DNA of 43,341 bases, taken from a virus. The notes below the pieces were generated by a model. The model saw only the letters and a list, made by a program, of their open reading frames with translations. It was not told where the DNA came from and ran no database searches. The stretch spans positions 1-43,341 of the IMG/VR virus record IMGVR_UViG_3300038428_000030; one strand, written 5' to 3'. A program made the position numbers and the translations under genes. Positions 8,791-16,465 of the stretch are shown in pieces; within the stretch, counting starts at the first letter, position 1; each line of letters begins with the position of its first letter.

Positions 8791-11249
8791 AAAAGATTAT
8801 TGCACTTATTTTTATATTTCTAATGATGACGGGTGTGGCATCCGCAACAATCAGCACGACTGTAAATAACGTCAGCTATGTTTGCGCTGGTACTACAGGC
8901 CCGTTTGCCTTCACATTCCCCGTAACGCCTGATGGCACGGCCCTTATAGTGACTGAAAAAGACCTTAGCGGAAATACCACGACACTTAATTACTCGACTG
9001 ACTATACAACTGCATCCGTAAACAACAGTTATTTAAACGGCGGAACTGTGACGCTGACTGTCGCCTGTACCTCCGGCTATACCTTGAAGATTTTAAGAAG
9101 CACGCCAGAGACGCAGTTAAGCTCCTTTACCGACGGGATGCCTACCCTCTATAAGACCTTTGAACGTGCGCTTGATAAAGTGACAATGATTGTCCAAGAC
9201 AATGCGGGGGGGGGATATGCTCCGTTAAATTCTCCCACATTTACTGGCACAGTCACTTTCCCGATCACGGGTTCAACTCAATGCCTTCATGTAAGCGGTG
9301 CGGGTGTTGTAAGCGGTACTGGTAGCGATTGCGGAAGTGGGGGCGGAGGTGGCGGTAATGTTTATACCCACGGCACTCCGACGGCCAATCAGTTAGGCAT
9401 GTGGTATGATTCTACTCATATCGCAGGTGTAACCCTAAGTCAAGACTGTACCATAACATCGGCGGGTGTAATCACTTGCCTAAAAAGCAATAACGTAGCT
9501 TTCGGGACAGGAGCTTTTGCAACAATAGCGAATTATGCTACTTTGGCATCTCCTACGTTTACAGGAATTGTAACCGTTCCTTCCTATAGCGCGGCGACTT
9601 CGGGTCTTACTATAGGAACAACGCAGGTACAGGCTACTGGAACACAGTTAAATTATCTTGCCTTAGCTACAGGCACAACGGGAACTTCATCAACCAGTTT
9701 GGTATATAGCACATCTCCTTTGCTTACTACCCCTACCCTTACGGCGGCTACGCTTAATGGTACAACCACCTTTGGCGCATTGACTGGCACAACACAATGC
9801 CTCCATGTCAATTCAAGTGGTGTTTTGTCTGCTACGGGTGCGGATTGCGGGAGTGGAGGCGGTGGGGCAAATGCAAGTGGGTACTATGTGGTTACACAGT
9901 CCACAAGTGAACCTGCCAATGCTGTTAATCTCGGAGCATTGACAACGGGGCTTCTGAAAATGGCGGTTTCTGGCGGTATAGCTACATTATCTACCGCATC
10001 TTCATCTTCCGACTATGAGGCGTATAATGTCAACCTTGCCTCGATTGCTAATTTGGCGAACTCTAGTGGATTTTTAAAGAATGATGGGTCGGGTAATTTC
10101 TCATATAGTTCGTCGTCATCAACTCCAGGTGGGTCTGATACTCAGGCACAATATAATAATGCGGGTGTGTTAGCGGGTATGTCAGCTATGACATATGATA
10201 AAAACACAACGATAGTTTATATCTCTGGCACATTGTCTGATTCATCGGGACTTAGTTCTGGTCAATCAACTGGACTGGGTATAGTAAGGACATATACATA
10301 TGGTGGAACTACTTATGATGGTTATGGTATCATATCTGATGTGACGGCGGCAGTAGCTAATTCCAATGTGGAGATAAGCGGTATTGAAAGTAATGTGTTG
10401 GTCACAAGTAATGTGAATACGGCGGGAATATACGGCGGGGAATTTCAAGTCTTTAAAAATAGTAGTGGGGGAGCCGCCCCAAATGCTGGAAACACGATAG
10501 TGTTTGATGCTATTTTGGTTAGTCAGGTTGACCCCGGAGGCACGCCGCTTTATGGTGTCGGTATCCGAGCTTACTCTGGTGATATTTCTCCCTATACCCT
10601 CAACAATGTTCGCCAATATGCGGGATTTCTTGCCGAGGGAAATAAGGGCTGGAAGTACCCATTCTTGGCTCTTGATACGGACAACTCAACTGCACTTTTC
10701 GATGTTGACCAAAATGGTGCGGGATATTTTAAGAGTAATGTTGGTATTGGTGGAACTTTACATGTTGTGAGTACGGTTCAGCTTGATTCTCTTTCCGGAA
10801 TACTTGTAGGTAATGGTGCATCGGTAGTTACGACTATTACAGACAATCATACAAATTGGGATGCAGCCTATTCCCAAAGACTACAATGGGATGGTGGTTC
10901 AACAAATCTTGTTGCTGCTACAGGCAGAACTTCATTGGGTCTTAATATAGGAAGTGATGTGCAAGCGTACAACGCAAACTTAACAGGCATCAATCAGGGG
11001 TTGGCGACAAATTCCAATGTTCAGTTTAATTTTGTATATACCGGAGGTGGAATAGGTATAGGGGGTGATCCCGGTGGTTCGGCTGGTCAATTTAGACCAA
11101 CAAATGTATTTACTGTCTATAGTAACGGTACAGGACAAACTGCACCATATAGTGTAACTGGTAGTACCCCTCCGGGGTTCTATGGATGGGGAAAAGTGTA
11201 TTACGGGGGTAATACATATTACATACCACTGTACGGAACGATTCAATAA
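8787..11249 (+). CDS. Tail fibre with signal peptide and T7-fibre-like N-terminal domain
   Basis: The ATG at 8787 is chosen because it forms an ATGA overlap with the preceding stop and puts a textbook signal peptide at the N-terminus: KK at 2-3, a hydrophobic core at 4-16, and an ASA cleavage site before TIS at 21. A TTG at 8772 would add five residues. Residues about 22-140 match the plan of the T7 gp17 tail-attachment domain: FAFTFPV, a strand pair ending in NYSTDY, then TLKILRSTPETQLSSFTDG, then ALDKVTMIVQDN. The rest is Ser/Thr/Gly-rich fibre sequence. A module with the motif QCLHV, then DCGSGGGG, occurs twice (near residues 165 and 337), giving paired cysteines. The C-terminus ends with a KVYYGGNTYYIPLYG motif. 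It is 820 residues long. Receptor binding is the likely role; the signal peptide is unexpected. Confidence 0.8.
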   Translation: MKKIIALIFIFLMMTGVASATISTTVNNVSYVCAGTTGPFAFTFPVTPDGTALIVTEKDLSGNTTTLNYSTDYTTASVNNSYLNGGTVTLTVACTSGYTLKILRSTPETQLSSFTDGMPTLYKTFERALDKVTMIVQDNAGGGYAPLNSPTFTGTVTFPITGSTQCLHVSGAGVVSGTGSDCGSGGGGGGNVYTHGTPTANQLGMWYDSTHIAGVTLSQDCTITSAGVITCLKSNNVAFGTGAFATIANYATLASPTFTGIVTVPSYSAATSGLTIGTTQVQATGTQLNYLALATGTTGTSSTSLVYSTSPLLTTPTLTAATLNGTTTFGALTGTTQCLHVNSSGVLSATGADCGSGGGGANASGYYVVTQSTSEPANAVNLGALTTGLLKMAVSGGIATLSTASSSSDYEAYNVNLASIANLANSSGFLKNDGSGNFSYSSSSSTPGGSDTQAQYNNAGVLAGMSAMTYDKNTTIVYISGTLSDSSGLSSGQSTGLGIVRTYTYGGTTYDGYGIISDVTAAVANSNVEISGIESNVLVTSNVNTAGIYGGEFQVFKNSSGGAAPNAGNTIVFDAILVSQVDPGGTPLYGVGIRAYSGDISPYTLNNVRQYAGFLAEGNKGWKYPFLALDTDNSTALFDVDQNGAGYFKSNVGIGGTLHVVSTVQLDSLSGILVGNGASVVTTITDNHTNWDAAYSQRLQWDGGSTNLVAATGRTSLGLNIGSDVQAYNANLTGINQGLATNSNVQFNFVYTGGGIGIGGDPGGSAGQFRPTNVFTVYSNGTGQTAPYSVTGSTPPGFYGWGKVYYGGNTYYIPLYGTIQ

Positions 11250-11262
11250 GAAAGGAAACCAT

Positions 11263-11499
11263 ATGAAAAAAATCATCATCACGGCATTGGTTCTGTTGTT
11301 TGCGACTACGGTATGGGCAGACGAAAAGACTGAATTGCAACTCAGAATAAGCAACTCCAAATTGATTCTACAGAATATCGAAATGCAAATGAGGTTTCTC
11401 CCACAGCAATATCAGGAGATACAAAAAGCTCTGCCTGAGTTAGAGGCAAAATTGAAAGCTATAGAAGACAAGGAAAAGGAAACTAAACCCAAGAAATAA
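11263..11499 (+). CDS. Small secreted coiled-coil protein
   Basis: A 78-residue protein. The start at 11263 is supported by the AAGAAAGGA ribosome site seven bases upstream; longer in-frame versions reach back into the fibre gene. Residues 1-19 form a signal peptide (KK, hydrophobic core, VWA cleavage site before DEK). The mature part is one charged helix with heptad-like spacing (LRISNSKLILQNIEMQM, then LPELEAKLKAIEDKEKE) and a lysine-rich tail. It could be a periplasmic chaperone or trimerisation partner for the neighbouring fibres, but no family is recognised. It lies 13 bases after the fibre and 15 before the next secreted gene. Confidence 0.7.
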   Translation: MKKIIITALVLLFATTVWADEKTELQLRISNSKLILQNIEMQMRFLPQQYQEIQKALPELEAKLKAIEDKEKETKPKK

Positions 11500-11514
11500 T
11501 CAGGAGGATTCACA

Positions 11515-12057
11515 ATGAAAAAAATACTTTTAGCATTGATGCTCGTAATTCTGTTTGCAGTTCCGGCTTACGGATTAGGGTCATGCACACAGACCGTTAA
11601 GACCTCGTACACACCACAGGACAGAGTTGCAGATGCGGTAACGGCCATAGTCACGATAACCTGTATCGCTGATTCGGGGGGTTCGGCTACCTTTCCAACC
11701 GCTACGATTGCCCTTGTGCCTTCCACAACGACAAATCCACCCTACAATCTCTATGGCTACTATTTGTATCAGGTAGGAAGAACGCCGGGAAATGTAAGTT
11801 CTTCTCAGCTTACATGCTCAGTTGCCTGTCCGACAACGCTTTACACGGTCACAATTACGGACACACAGGGATATGCAATTGATCTCGGATTGCTTACCTC
11901 AAACGGCTCAGCATCGGTAGCACAGTTGACGCTGATGGAAAATACCGCAACGGGCTATCCCGTAATCAGGTCAGCCCCTACCGTGGCGATTACCGGGAAT
12001 GGTGCTACTAACTACTCGGCCACGGTAACTCTCGACCTGATCTTTAAGGCTCGGTAA
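11515..12057 (+). CDS. Secreted beta-rich phage structural protein
   Basis: A 180-residue protein with an AGGAGG site before the ATG. Residues 1-20 look like a signal peptide (KK, hydrophobic core, AYG before LGSC). The mature part is beta-rich. Its pattern LYGYYLYQVGRTPGNVSS, then TLYTVTITDTQGYAIDLG, then a strand-rich end in VTLDLIFKAR resembles small phage virion proteins found beside fibre or decoration genes. Four cysteines in the mature part (GSC, ITC, LTC, VAC) could form disulfides if the protein reaches the periplasm. It is probably a fibre-associated or decoration protein; the exact role is unknown. Confidence 0.65.
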   Translation: MKKILLALMLVILFAVPAYGLGSCTQTVKTSYTPQDRVADAVTAIVTITCIADSGGSATFPTATIALVPSTTTNPPYNLYGYYLYQVGRTPGNVSSSQLTCSVACPTTLYTVTITDTQGYAIDLGLLTSNGSASVAQLTLMENTATGYPVIRSAPTVAITGNGATNYSATVTLDLIFKAR

Positions 12058-12068
12058 GGAGGCATGCC

Positions 12069-13103
12069 ATGAAAAAGATATTTCTATTTATAACAGCTTT
12101 GCTCCTGATTGCCTCGACTGCGTTTGCGATACCGCCATTACCCCCGAGCATTTCAGGAGGTGGTACTGCCTATATCGCCGCTGGCAAGACCTTCACGGTG
12201 AACAATACGCTGACGCTTTCGGGTGCAGATGGTGCAGCACTTGTCTTGACCACCTCCTATACAAACAATGGGGGGCCGGGAACGATTACATGGCCGGGGC
12301 CGGGAGCAACGCTTACAATTCCTACTGGCGGCGGCACCTTGGCATCAGCGGCTTTTCTTGCAGCTTCAACCTCACCTACAGCAAGCACGATAGCCGAATG
12401 GGATGCCAATTCAAACCTTTCTGCCAATAGTTTAATAGAAGGCTACCTTGCAACGGCAACGAGTTCCGCGACGGTCACATTAACCGTAGCATCCAAAAGA
12501 CAGCAGATTTTTACAGGTTCGGTAGCACAGACGGTAGTTTTGCCAGTAACAAGCACTTTGGTTCTCGGACAGCAGTTTCTTATTGTTAATAATTCCTCTG
12601 CTACTTTAACCTTACAGGCTTCCGATGCAACTACCGTGCAGGCTATGGCGGCTTCAACGTGGGCAATCGTGACCGTTAATTCAACCGCTTCTACCACAAA
12701 TACAGCGTGGAATCTGAATTATGCTTATTTGACACCTCAGTCCACAACGGCGAATTACATAGTTCTTGCTACCGTAACGACCAACGGAACATTAACAACC
12801 ACGCAGCTCGGCGGAAATTATTATATCAATAACACAGGGGCAAGCACAGCGATTACCATGACCTTGCAGCAATGCGGTACGGGTAATGCGTATAGTTATG
12901 CCGCCGAATTTGGAGTTACGGCTGCTCAATATTTACGGTTGACGGCTTATACTGGTGATGCCTTCCGCTATAATAATACAACAGGGGCAACGACAGGATA
13001 TATCAGAAGTAATACGCTTGGCACTCGGTGGAAGATAACTTGCAACGGAAACGGATATTGGGATGTTCACGATCTCTTGGGGGTTTTGAATTATGACCAG
13101 TAA
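12069..13103 (+). CDS. Second fibre-like protein with signal peptide
   Basis: A 344-residue protein with AAGGAGG before the ATG. Residues 1-20 form a clean signal peptide ending in AFA before IPP. The mature N-terminus carries a segment common in phage fibres (GKTFTVNNTLTLSGADGAAL, near residues 39-58) followed by Thr/Ser/Ala-rich repeats. The central part (STLVLGQQFLIVNNSSATLTLQ) is typical of fibre shaft or knob domains, and the C-terminus has aromatic strands (TRWKITCNGNGYWDVHDLLG) suitable for a tip. It is likely a receptor-binding protein or side fibre. The TPR gene starts 11 bases before its stop. Confidence 0.7.
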   Translation: MKKIFLFITALLLIASTAFAIPPLPPSISGGGTAYIAAGKTFTVNNTLTLSGADGAALVLTTSYTNNGGPGTITWPGPGATLTIPTGGGTLASAAFLAASTSPTASTIAEWDANSNLSANSLIEGYLATATSSATVTLTVASKRQQIFTGSVAQTVVLPVTSTLVLGQQFLIVNNSSATLTLQASDATTVQAMAASTWAIVTVNSTASTTNTAWNLNYAYLTPQSTTANYIVLATVTTNGTLTTTQLGGNYYINNTGASTAITMTLQQCGTGNAYSYAAEFGVTAAQYLRLTAYTGDAFRYNNTTGATTGYIRSNTLGTRWKITCNGNGYWDVHDLLGVLNYDQ

Positions 13104-13650
13104 GAGACCTTTATTTCTCATACTCTTTTGTATCTTTACCCTATGCTATTTCGATTTACAGACAGAAATGGGAACTGGCAAGGCAAGAGCGCACAGCAAT
13201 CTTGCGCTGATGTATTACAAGGTAGGAAGATATGCAGAGGCAAAAGAACAATGCCTGATTTCCATACAGAAAGACCCGAAAGCTCCTCACGCATACATTA
13301 ACCTTGGCGCAGTTCTGGTTGTAGAGAAAAATTACGATGAGGCGATAAAGGTTTTTAACAAGGTTTTGGAATTAGACCCCGGCGATAGGGCGGCCTATTT
13401 CAACCTTGGCAGAATCTATTACAAGACGGGTAGGCTCGAAGAGGCGGCGCATGAATTTTGGAAGGTGGCTAAATGTGGTCATGCCGATTTGGAATCGGTA
13501 GCTTGGAATGACATAGGGGTTATCCGGGCACAACAGGGGCGGCACAGGGACGCACTCGCGGCTTTCGAGAATGCCATTAAAGTTGATAAAACAAATGCAG
13601 AAGCAATAAAAAACTATAGAGAGTTTATAAGATTTCACAAGGAGGTCTAA
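13093..13650 (+). CDS. TPR protein with N-terminal membrane/signal segment
   Basis: A 185-residue protein overlapping the preceding fibre gene by 11 bases. Residues about 6-19 form a hydrophobic signal-anchor-like stretch without an obvious cleavage site. About four tetratricopeptide repeats follow (ARAHSNLALMYYKVGRYAEA; HAYINLGAVLVVEKNYDEA; AAYFNLGRIYYKTGRLEEA; VAWNDIGVIRAQQGRHRDA), from roughly residue 30 to 175. TPR proteins bind other proteins. Its place among exported fibre genes suggests a membrane-tethered scaffold or chaperone for them. TPR genes are uncommon in phages, and this one looks like bacterial cellular sequence, so transfer from a host is plausible. Confidence 0.75.
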   Translation: MTSKRPLFLILFCIFTLCYFDLQTEMGTGKARAHSNLALMYYKVGRYAEAKEQCLISIQKDPKAPHAYINLGAVLVVEKNYDEAIKVFNKVLELDPGDRAAYFNLGRIYYKTGRLEEAAHEFWKVAKCGHADLESVAWNDIGVIRAQQGRHRDALAAFENAIKVDKTNAEAIKNYREFIRFHKEV

Positions 13651-13652
13651 CA

Positions 13653-14768
13653 ATGAGCATTAAAAAATTAATCAGTTATCTAAGTATCTTTCTAATCCTG
13701 TCGCTTAGCCCGTTCGCACAGGCGGGGGGAGTATTCGGCAATATCAATTATAGCCACATAGCTTATATGATATCCACTGGTTCTTCCTACACCATACCGG
13801 AATCTGGTTGGTACAGGATTTCGGCACTTGGTGGTGGGGCGTCAGGAGGAGCGATTTTTGCCTATGGCGGAGCGGCTTCCGGTGGCGGGGGCGGTGGATT
13901 CACGGAAACGGAAATATACCTCTGGTCTGGTGATGTAATCCTCTATAGCGTTGGTACAGGTGGAGCGGCAGTAACGTCGTCTATTTCCGGTACAGGAGCA
14001 AGTGGCACCACAGGGGGAAATACTACATTGACCTGTTCTGCACGTAGTCTTTCCCTTTACGCTAATGGGGGAGGCGCGGGTTGGTTCAATATAGGTAGTG
14101 GCAAAACTGCCCCTGGTGGAACAGGCGGAACGGCATCAAGAGGAACTATAAATTCTACAGGTGGGGTAGGGGGTTCTGCTCAATACGCGGCTACTAGCGG
14201 TACTTATTATGCGTCCGGTGGAGGGGCGGCAGGTTCGCCTTTTGGCACAGGTGGACGCGGGGGAAACATAACGCAGACCAATGCCGGAGCTACAGGTGGT
14301 GGCGCTGTAGGTGGATGGCAAGGCGGGGATTTAAGTTCAAATGCGGTTACTAATTCTGGTGGAGCAGGCACAGGAGGTAATGCAGTAAATAATGCCGCAA
14401 TAGCCGGAGTAAACGCCCTTGGATTCGCAAGTAAAAACAGCACAGATGGTATTTGGCGGCAAGGCGGGGTTTGGGTAACGTCTGCCACAACTCAGGCTAT
14501 GGGGTTTGATTCACTTGTTGATCCCTTCAGGGCTTTAACTGGTGGAGGTGCTGCTGGGGCTAGTAGTACTGGTGGAGGTAGTGGTGCTGGCGGCGGAGCT
14601 GCTGCCAGTGGTTGGGGCGGTGTACTTGGGGGTTCATCGGGCAATACGGGTTCGGGAGTCGGTTGTAATAACTATCTGGGTGGAGGAGGGGGAGCAGATG
14701 CTTATTCTGCGTCCGCCACTTCTGGTGCTGGCGGCAATGGTCTAATCGCGGTAGAGAGGATAAGCTGA
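13653..14768 (+). CDS. Glycine-rich adhesin-like protein with signal peptide
   Basis: A 371-residue protein with AGGAGG before the ATG. Residues 1-25 form a signal peptide ending in AQA before GGV. The mature region opens with the module SYTIPESGWYRISALGGGAS, then GGGGGGFTETEIYLWSGDVI, as in glycine-rich phage tail adhesins. Long Gly-rich runs follow (GGTGG, GGRGG, GGGGGAD) of the kind that fold as polyglycine-II sandwiches in T-even-type gp38 adhesins. It ends LIAVERIS, a usual ending for this family. It is probably the host-range tip protein. Low-complexity DNA creates several antisense reading frames, which are ignored. Confidence 0.75.
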   Translation: MSIKKLISYLSIFLILSLSPFAQAGGVFGNINYSHIAYMISTGSSYTIPESGWYRISALGGGASGGAIFAYGGAASGGGGGGFTETEIYLWSGDVILYSVGTGGAAVTSSISGTGASGTTGGNTTLTCSARSLSLYANGGGAGWFNIGSGKTAPGGTGGTASRGTINSTGGVGGSAQYAATSGTYYASGGGAAGSPFGTGGRGGNITQTNAGATGGGAVGGWQGGDLSSNAVTNSGGAGTGGNAVNNAAIAGVNALGFASKNSTDGIWRQGGVWVTSATTQAMGFDSLVDPFRALTGGGAAGASSTGGGSGAGGGAAASGWGGVLGGSSGNTGSGVGCNNYLGGGGGADAYSASATSGAGGNGLIAVERIS

Positions 14769-14962
14769 TGCTTGAAAAGCTCGGATTGACTATCATAATC
14801 GACATATTCAAAGCGATTTGGAAAGCGTGTACGCCAAGCCCTCAACAGAAACAGAAGGTGGAAGATGAAAAGAAAATTGATAATCTTATTGATGCTGTCA
14901 ACAGTAATGACCCTGGCTATAAGTTGCCGAAGTCTGCCGACAAAGACAAGTGGGGTTCCTGA
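14768..14962 (+). CDS. Small protein overlapping the lipoprotein gene; possible spanin partner
   Basis: A 64-residue protein starting in a TGATG overlap with the glycine-rich gene. It has a short hydrophobic N-terminal helix (LGLTIIIDIFKAIWKAC, residues 5-21), too amphipathic to be a confident membrane span, then a charged tail. The lipoprotein gene starts inside it in another frame, an arrangement like Rz/Rz1 spanin pairs. It could be a degenerate inner-membrane spanin partner, but this is only inferred from layout. Confidence 0.5.
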   Translation: MLEKLGLTIIIDIFKAIWKACTPSPQQKQKVEDEKKIDNLIDAVNSNDPGYKLPKSADKDKWGS

Positions 14963-15110
14963 GCTTCAATTAGAGCATGGATGGAGTCCCACAAAGCAGA
15001 TGGAGCTTAACGGTCAGCAGGTAGATGTTCAATGTATGACGGTTGCCGATAAGACAAAACTACAAGAATATTTATTGATACTTGAGACACAACAAGGAAA
15101 GGAGAAATGA
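14865..15110 (+). CDS. Rz1-like outer-membrane lipoprotein (o-spanin candidate)
   Basis: An 81-residue protein with a lipoprotein signal: KRK, a hydrophobic core, and the lipobox LAISC ending at Cys21. The short mature chain contains proline (RSLPTKTSGVPE) as in Rz1-type proteins. Its start is nested in the preceding 64-residue gene in a different frame, the classic layout of Rz1. O-spanins join the outer membrane to an inner-membrane partner and disrupt it at lysis. The lipobox indicates a host with an outer membrane. The C-terminal half (QQVDVQCMTVADKTKLQEYL) is longer than in lambda Rz1. Confidence 0.6.
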   Translation: MKRKLIILLMLSTVMTLAISCRSLPTKTSGVPELQLEHGWSPTKQMELNGQQVDVQCMTVADKTKLQEYLLILETQQGKEK

Positions 15111-15111
15111 A

Positions 15112-15495
15112 ATGAGTTTACAAGCAGTGGAAAAGTATTTTGAGGAAGGGATACAGGCGGTGGAGAAGTTTGTAATCCCCGTGGCGCAGGTAGCCGTGAG
15201 TTGTATTCCAGGTATGCCGCCAATCGTGGGGCAGATAGTGGGTGCTTTGCCCGCACTTATGACTTCGGCAGAGCAGATACTTCCGGCAGACGGTAGCGGG
15301 CCTCTCAAGCAAGCGGGCGTTATGGGCTTCTTACAGGCTATCTGTGTAGAACTGGACAAGACCCTTACAGGCGGGGCGCACAACACCTTTGCTGAGATTT
15401 CACCTATTGCCCTTAGCGTCATTCAGAACGGCATGGCGGTAATCAACAGCAAGAATCTTGTGGCGGATCCTAAGTTGGCTAACACAGCCGGATAA
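15112..15495 (+). CDS. Hypothetical protein of the lysis region
   Basis: A 127-residue protein. The ATG at 15112 follows the previous stop by one base and has GGAGAAATGA upstream, so it is preferred over an in-frame start 30 bases earlier. It has moderately hydrophobic helices (FVIPVAQVAVSCIPGMPPIV; QIVGALPALMTSAEQI) without a clear transmembrane pattern. Similar small proteins occur in phage lysis or end-of-tail clusters, but no function is recognised. Confidence 0.6.
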   Translation: MSLQAVEKYFEEGIQAVEKFVIPVAQVAVSCIPGMPPIVGQIVGALPALMTSAEQILPADGSGPLKQAGVMGFLQAICVELDKTLTGGAHNTFAEISPIALSVIQNGMAVINSKNLVADPKLANTAG

Positions 15496-15506
15496 GGAGG
15501 CTCATC

Positions 15507-15707
15507 ATGTCTGGATTTCTCAGTAACGATTACATCAATGCAACGCAGGGCAATTACTCTATCCTTATCGGGTGGATCAAGTTTGAGTTGCCTATTGTAA
15601 TAGGGGTGATTTTAAAGGCTGTTGCGATACTTCACCCCGGGGTCAAAACCGATACGATAAGGGAACTGCTTACCCCTGCATCGAAAACACCTACACCGCC
15701 AACGTAA
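15507..15707 (+). CDS. Small hydrophobic protein, holin candidate
   Basis: A 66-residue protein preceded by AAGGAGG. One hydrophobic segment (FELPIVIGVILKAVAILH, residues about 27-44) and a proline-rich end (SKTPTPPT). Position between the spanin-like genes and the endolysin suggests a holin or antiholin, but the single short span leaves this open. Confidence 0.5.
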   Translation: MSGFLSNDYINATQGNYSILIGWIKFELPIVIGVILKAVAILHPGVKTDTIRELLTPASKTPTPPT

Positions 15708-15722
15708 AGAGGATTCTATGAA

Positions 15723-15995
15723 ATGGCAAACGAAACTAACGGGGCGAAATGTCCGACGTGGGCATGGTTAGCCGCTACATTTCTCGGTATAATCATGCTC
15801 CTTGTGGGGGCGGGTCTGGCAAATATGACCTCGACCATAAACAGCCATGCCAGCCAGTTACAGGGGCTTGAGGAAAAGAAGGTTGACAAAGAAACCTATC
15901 GTGCCGATGTAGCCGACATAAAGACCAATATCGGTGAAATGCGAAAAGACGTTCAAGCCCTTGTATGGCACATGAATAAGGGGGCTAAGAAATGA
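15723..15995 (+). CDS. Holin-like membrane protein with coiled coil
   Basis: A 90-residue protein with one strong transmembrane helix (residues 13-33, WAWLAATFLGIIMLLVGAGLA) followed by a predicted coiled coil (HASQLQGLEEKKVDKE; DIKTNIGEMRKDVQALV) and a lysine-rich tail. This is the layout of XhlA-type hemolysin/holin accessory proteins and of some inner-membrane spanins. The endolysin gene starts in an ATGA overlap with its stop, which supports a role in lysis. It could equally be the missing inner-membrane spanin. Confidence 0.65.
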   Translation: MANETNGAKCPTWAWLAATFLGIIMLLVGAGLANMTSTINSHASQLQGLEEKKVDKETYRADVADIKTNIGEMRKDVQALVWHMNKGAKK

Positions 15996-16465
15996 AATAC
16001 GCTGACATACCTATATTTCAAGCCTTGCAGGATAATCAGCTAATGGGCTTGTGCATCTACTGTGAAGCGGCGGGTGAGCCATACGAAGGCAGGGTAGCCG
16101 TGGGAACGGTTATTCTTGAACGTGTGGATAGGCACGATTGGGAAGGAAAGACCATACAGGAAGTTATCTTGAAGCCATGGCAATTTTCATGGACTATGCC
16201 GGAAGCGGGTCAGGCATACTATGAAAAGTGCGTAGCATTGGCTGATGATTTCGATGTTGAGATCGCCAAGAATGTGCCTTTGCAGGAGTGCTTTGATATA
16301 GCGAAGGGATTGAATAACGGAACGATACCGCGTGACCCTGACCTTCACGCCGTGAAATGTTGTCAATATTTGAATCCCTCAACGGCGTATCCTACAATGC
16401 AAAAGTGGTTAGATCATGGGCTGAAGGTAGTCAAGAAGATAGGGCATCACAGTTTTTTTGCGTGA
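15992..16465 (+). CDS. Endolysin, SleB-type cell wall hydrolase
   Basis: A 157-residue protein matching the SleB/Hydrolase_2 family: LMGLCIYCEAAGEPYEGRVAVGTVILERV (residues 18-45) contains the EAxGE motif with the candidate catalytic Glu25. WQFSW follows near residue 63 and the conserved HAVKCCQYLNPSTAYP near residue 119. These enzymes cleave the glycan backbone of peptidoglycan. There is no signal peptide, so release probably needs the holin. It ends the rightward late block and abuts the convergent leftward operon, with no visible terminator between them. Confidence 0.85.
   Translation: MKYADIPIFQALQDNQLMGLCIYCEAAGEPYEGRVAVGTVILERVDRHDWEGKTIQEVILKPWQFSWTMPEAGQAYYEKCVALADDFDVEIAKNVPLQECFDIAKGLNNGTIPRDPDLHAVKCCQYLNPSTAYPTMQKWLDHGLKVVKKIGHHSFFA

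Noticed and set aside
14136-14488. Proline-rich leftward frames inside the glycine-rich adhesin gene
   Set aside because: Complement of Gly codons gives Pro codons; these are shadows.
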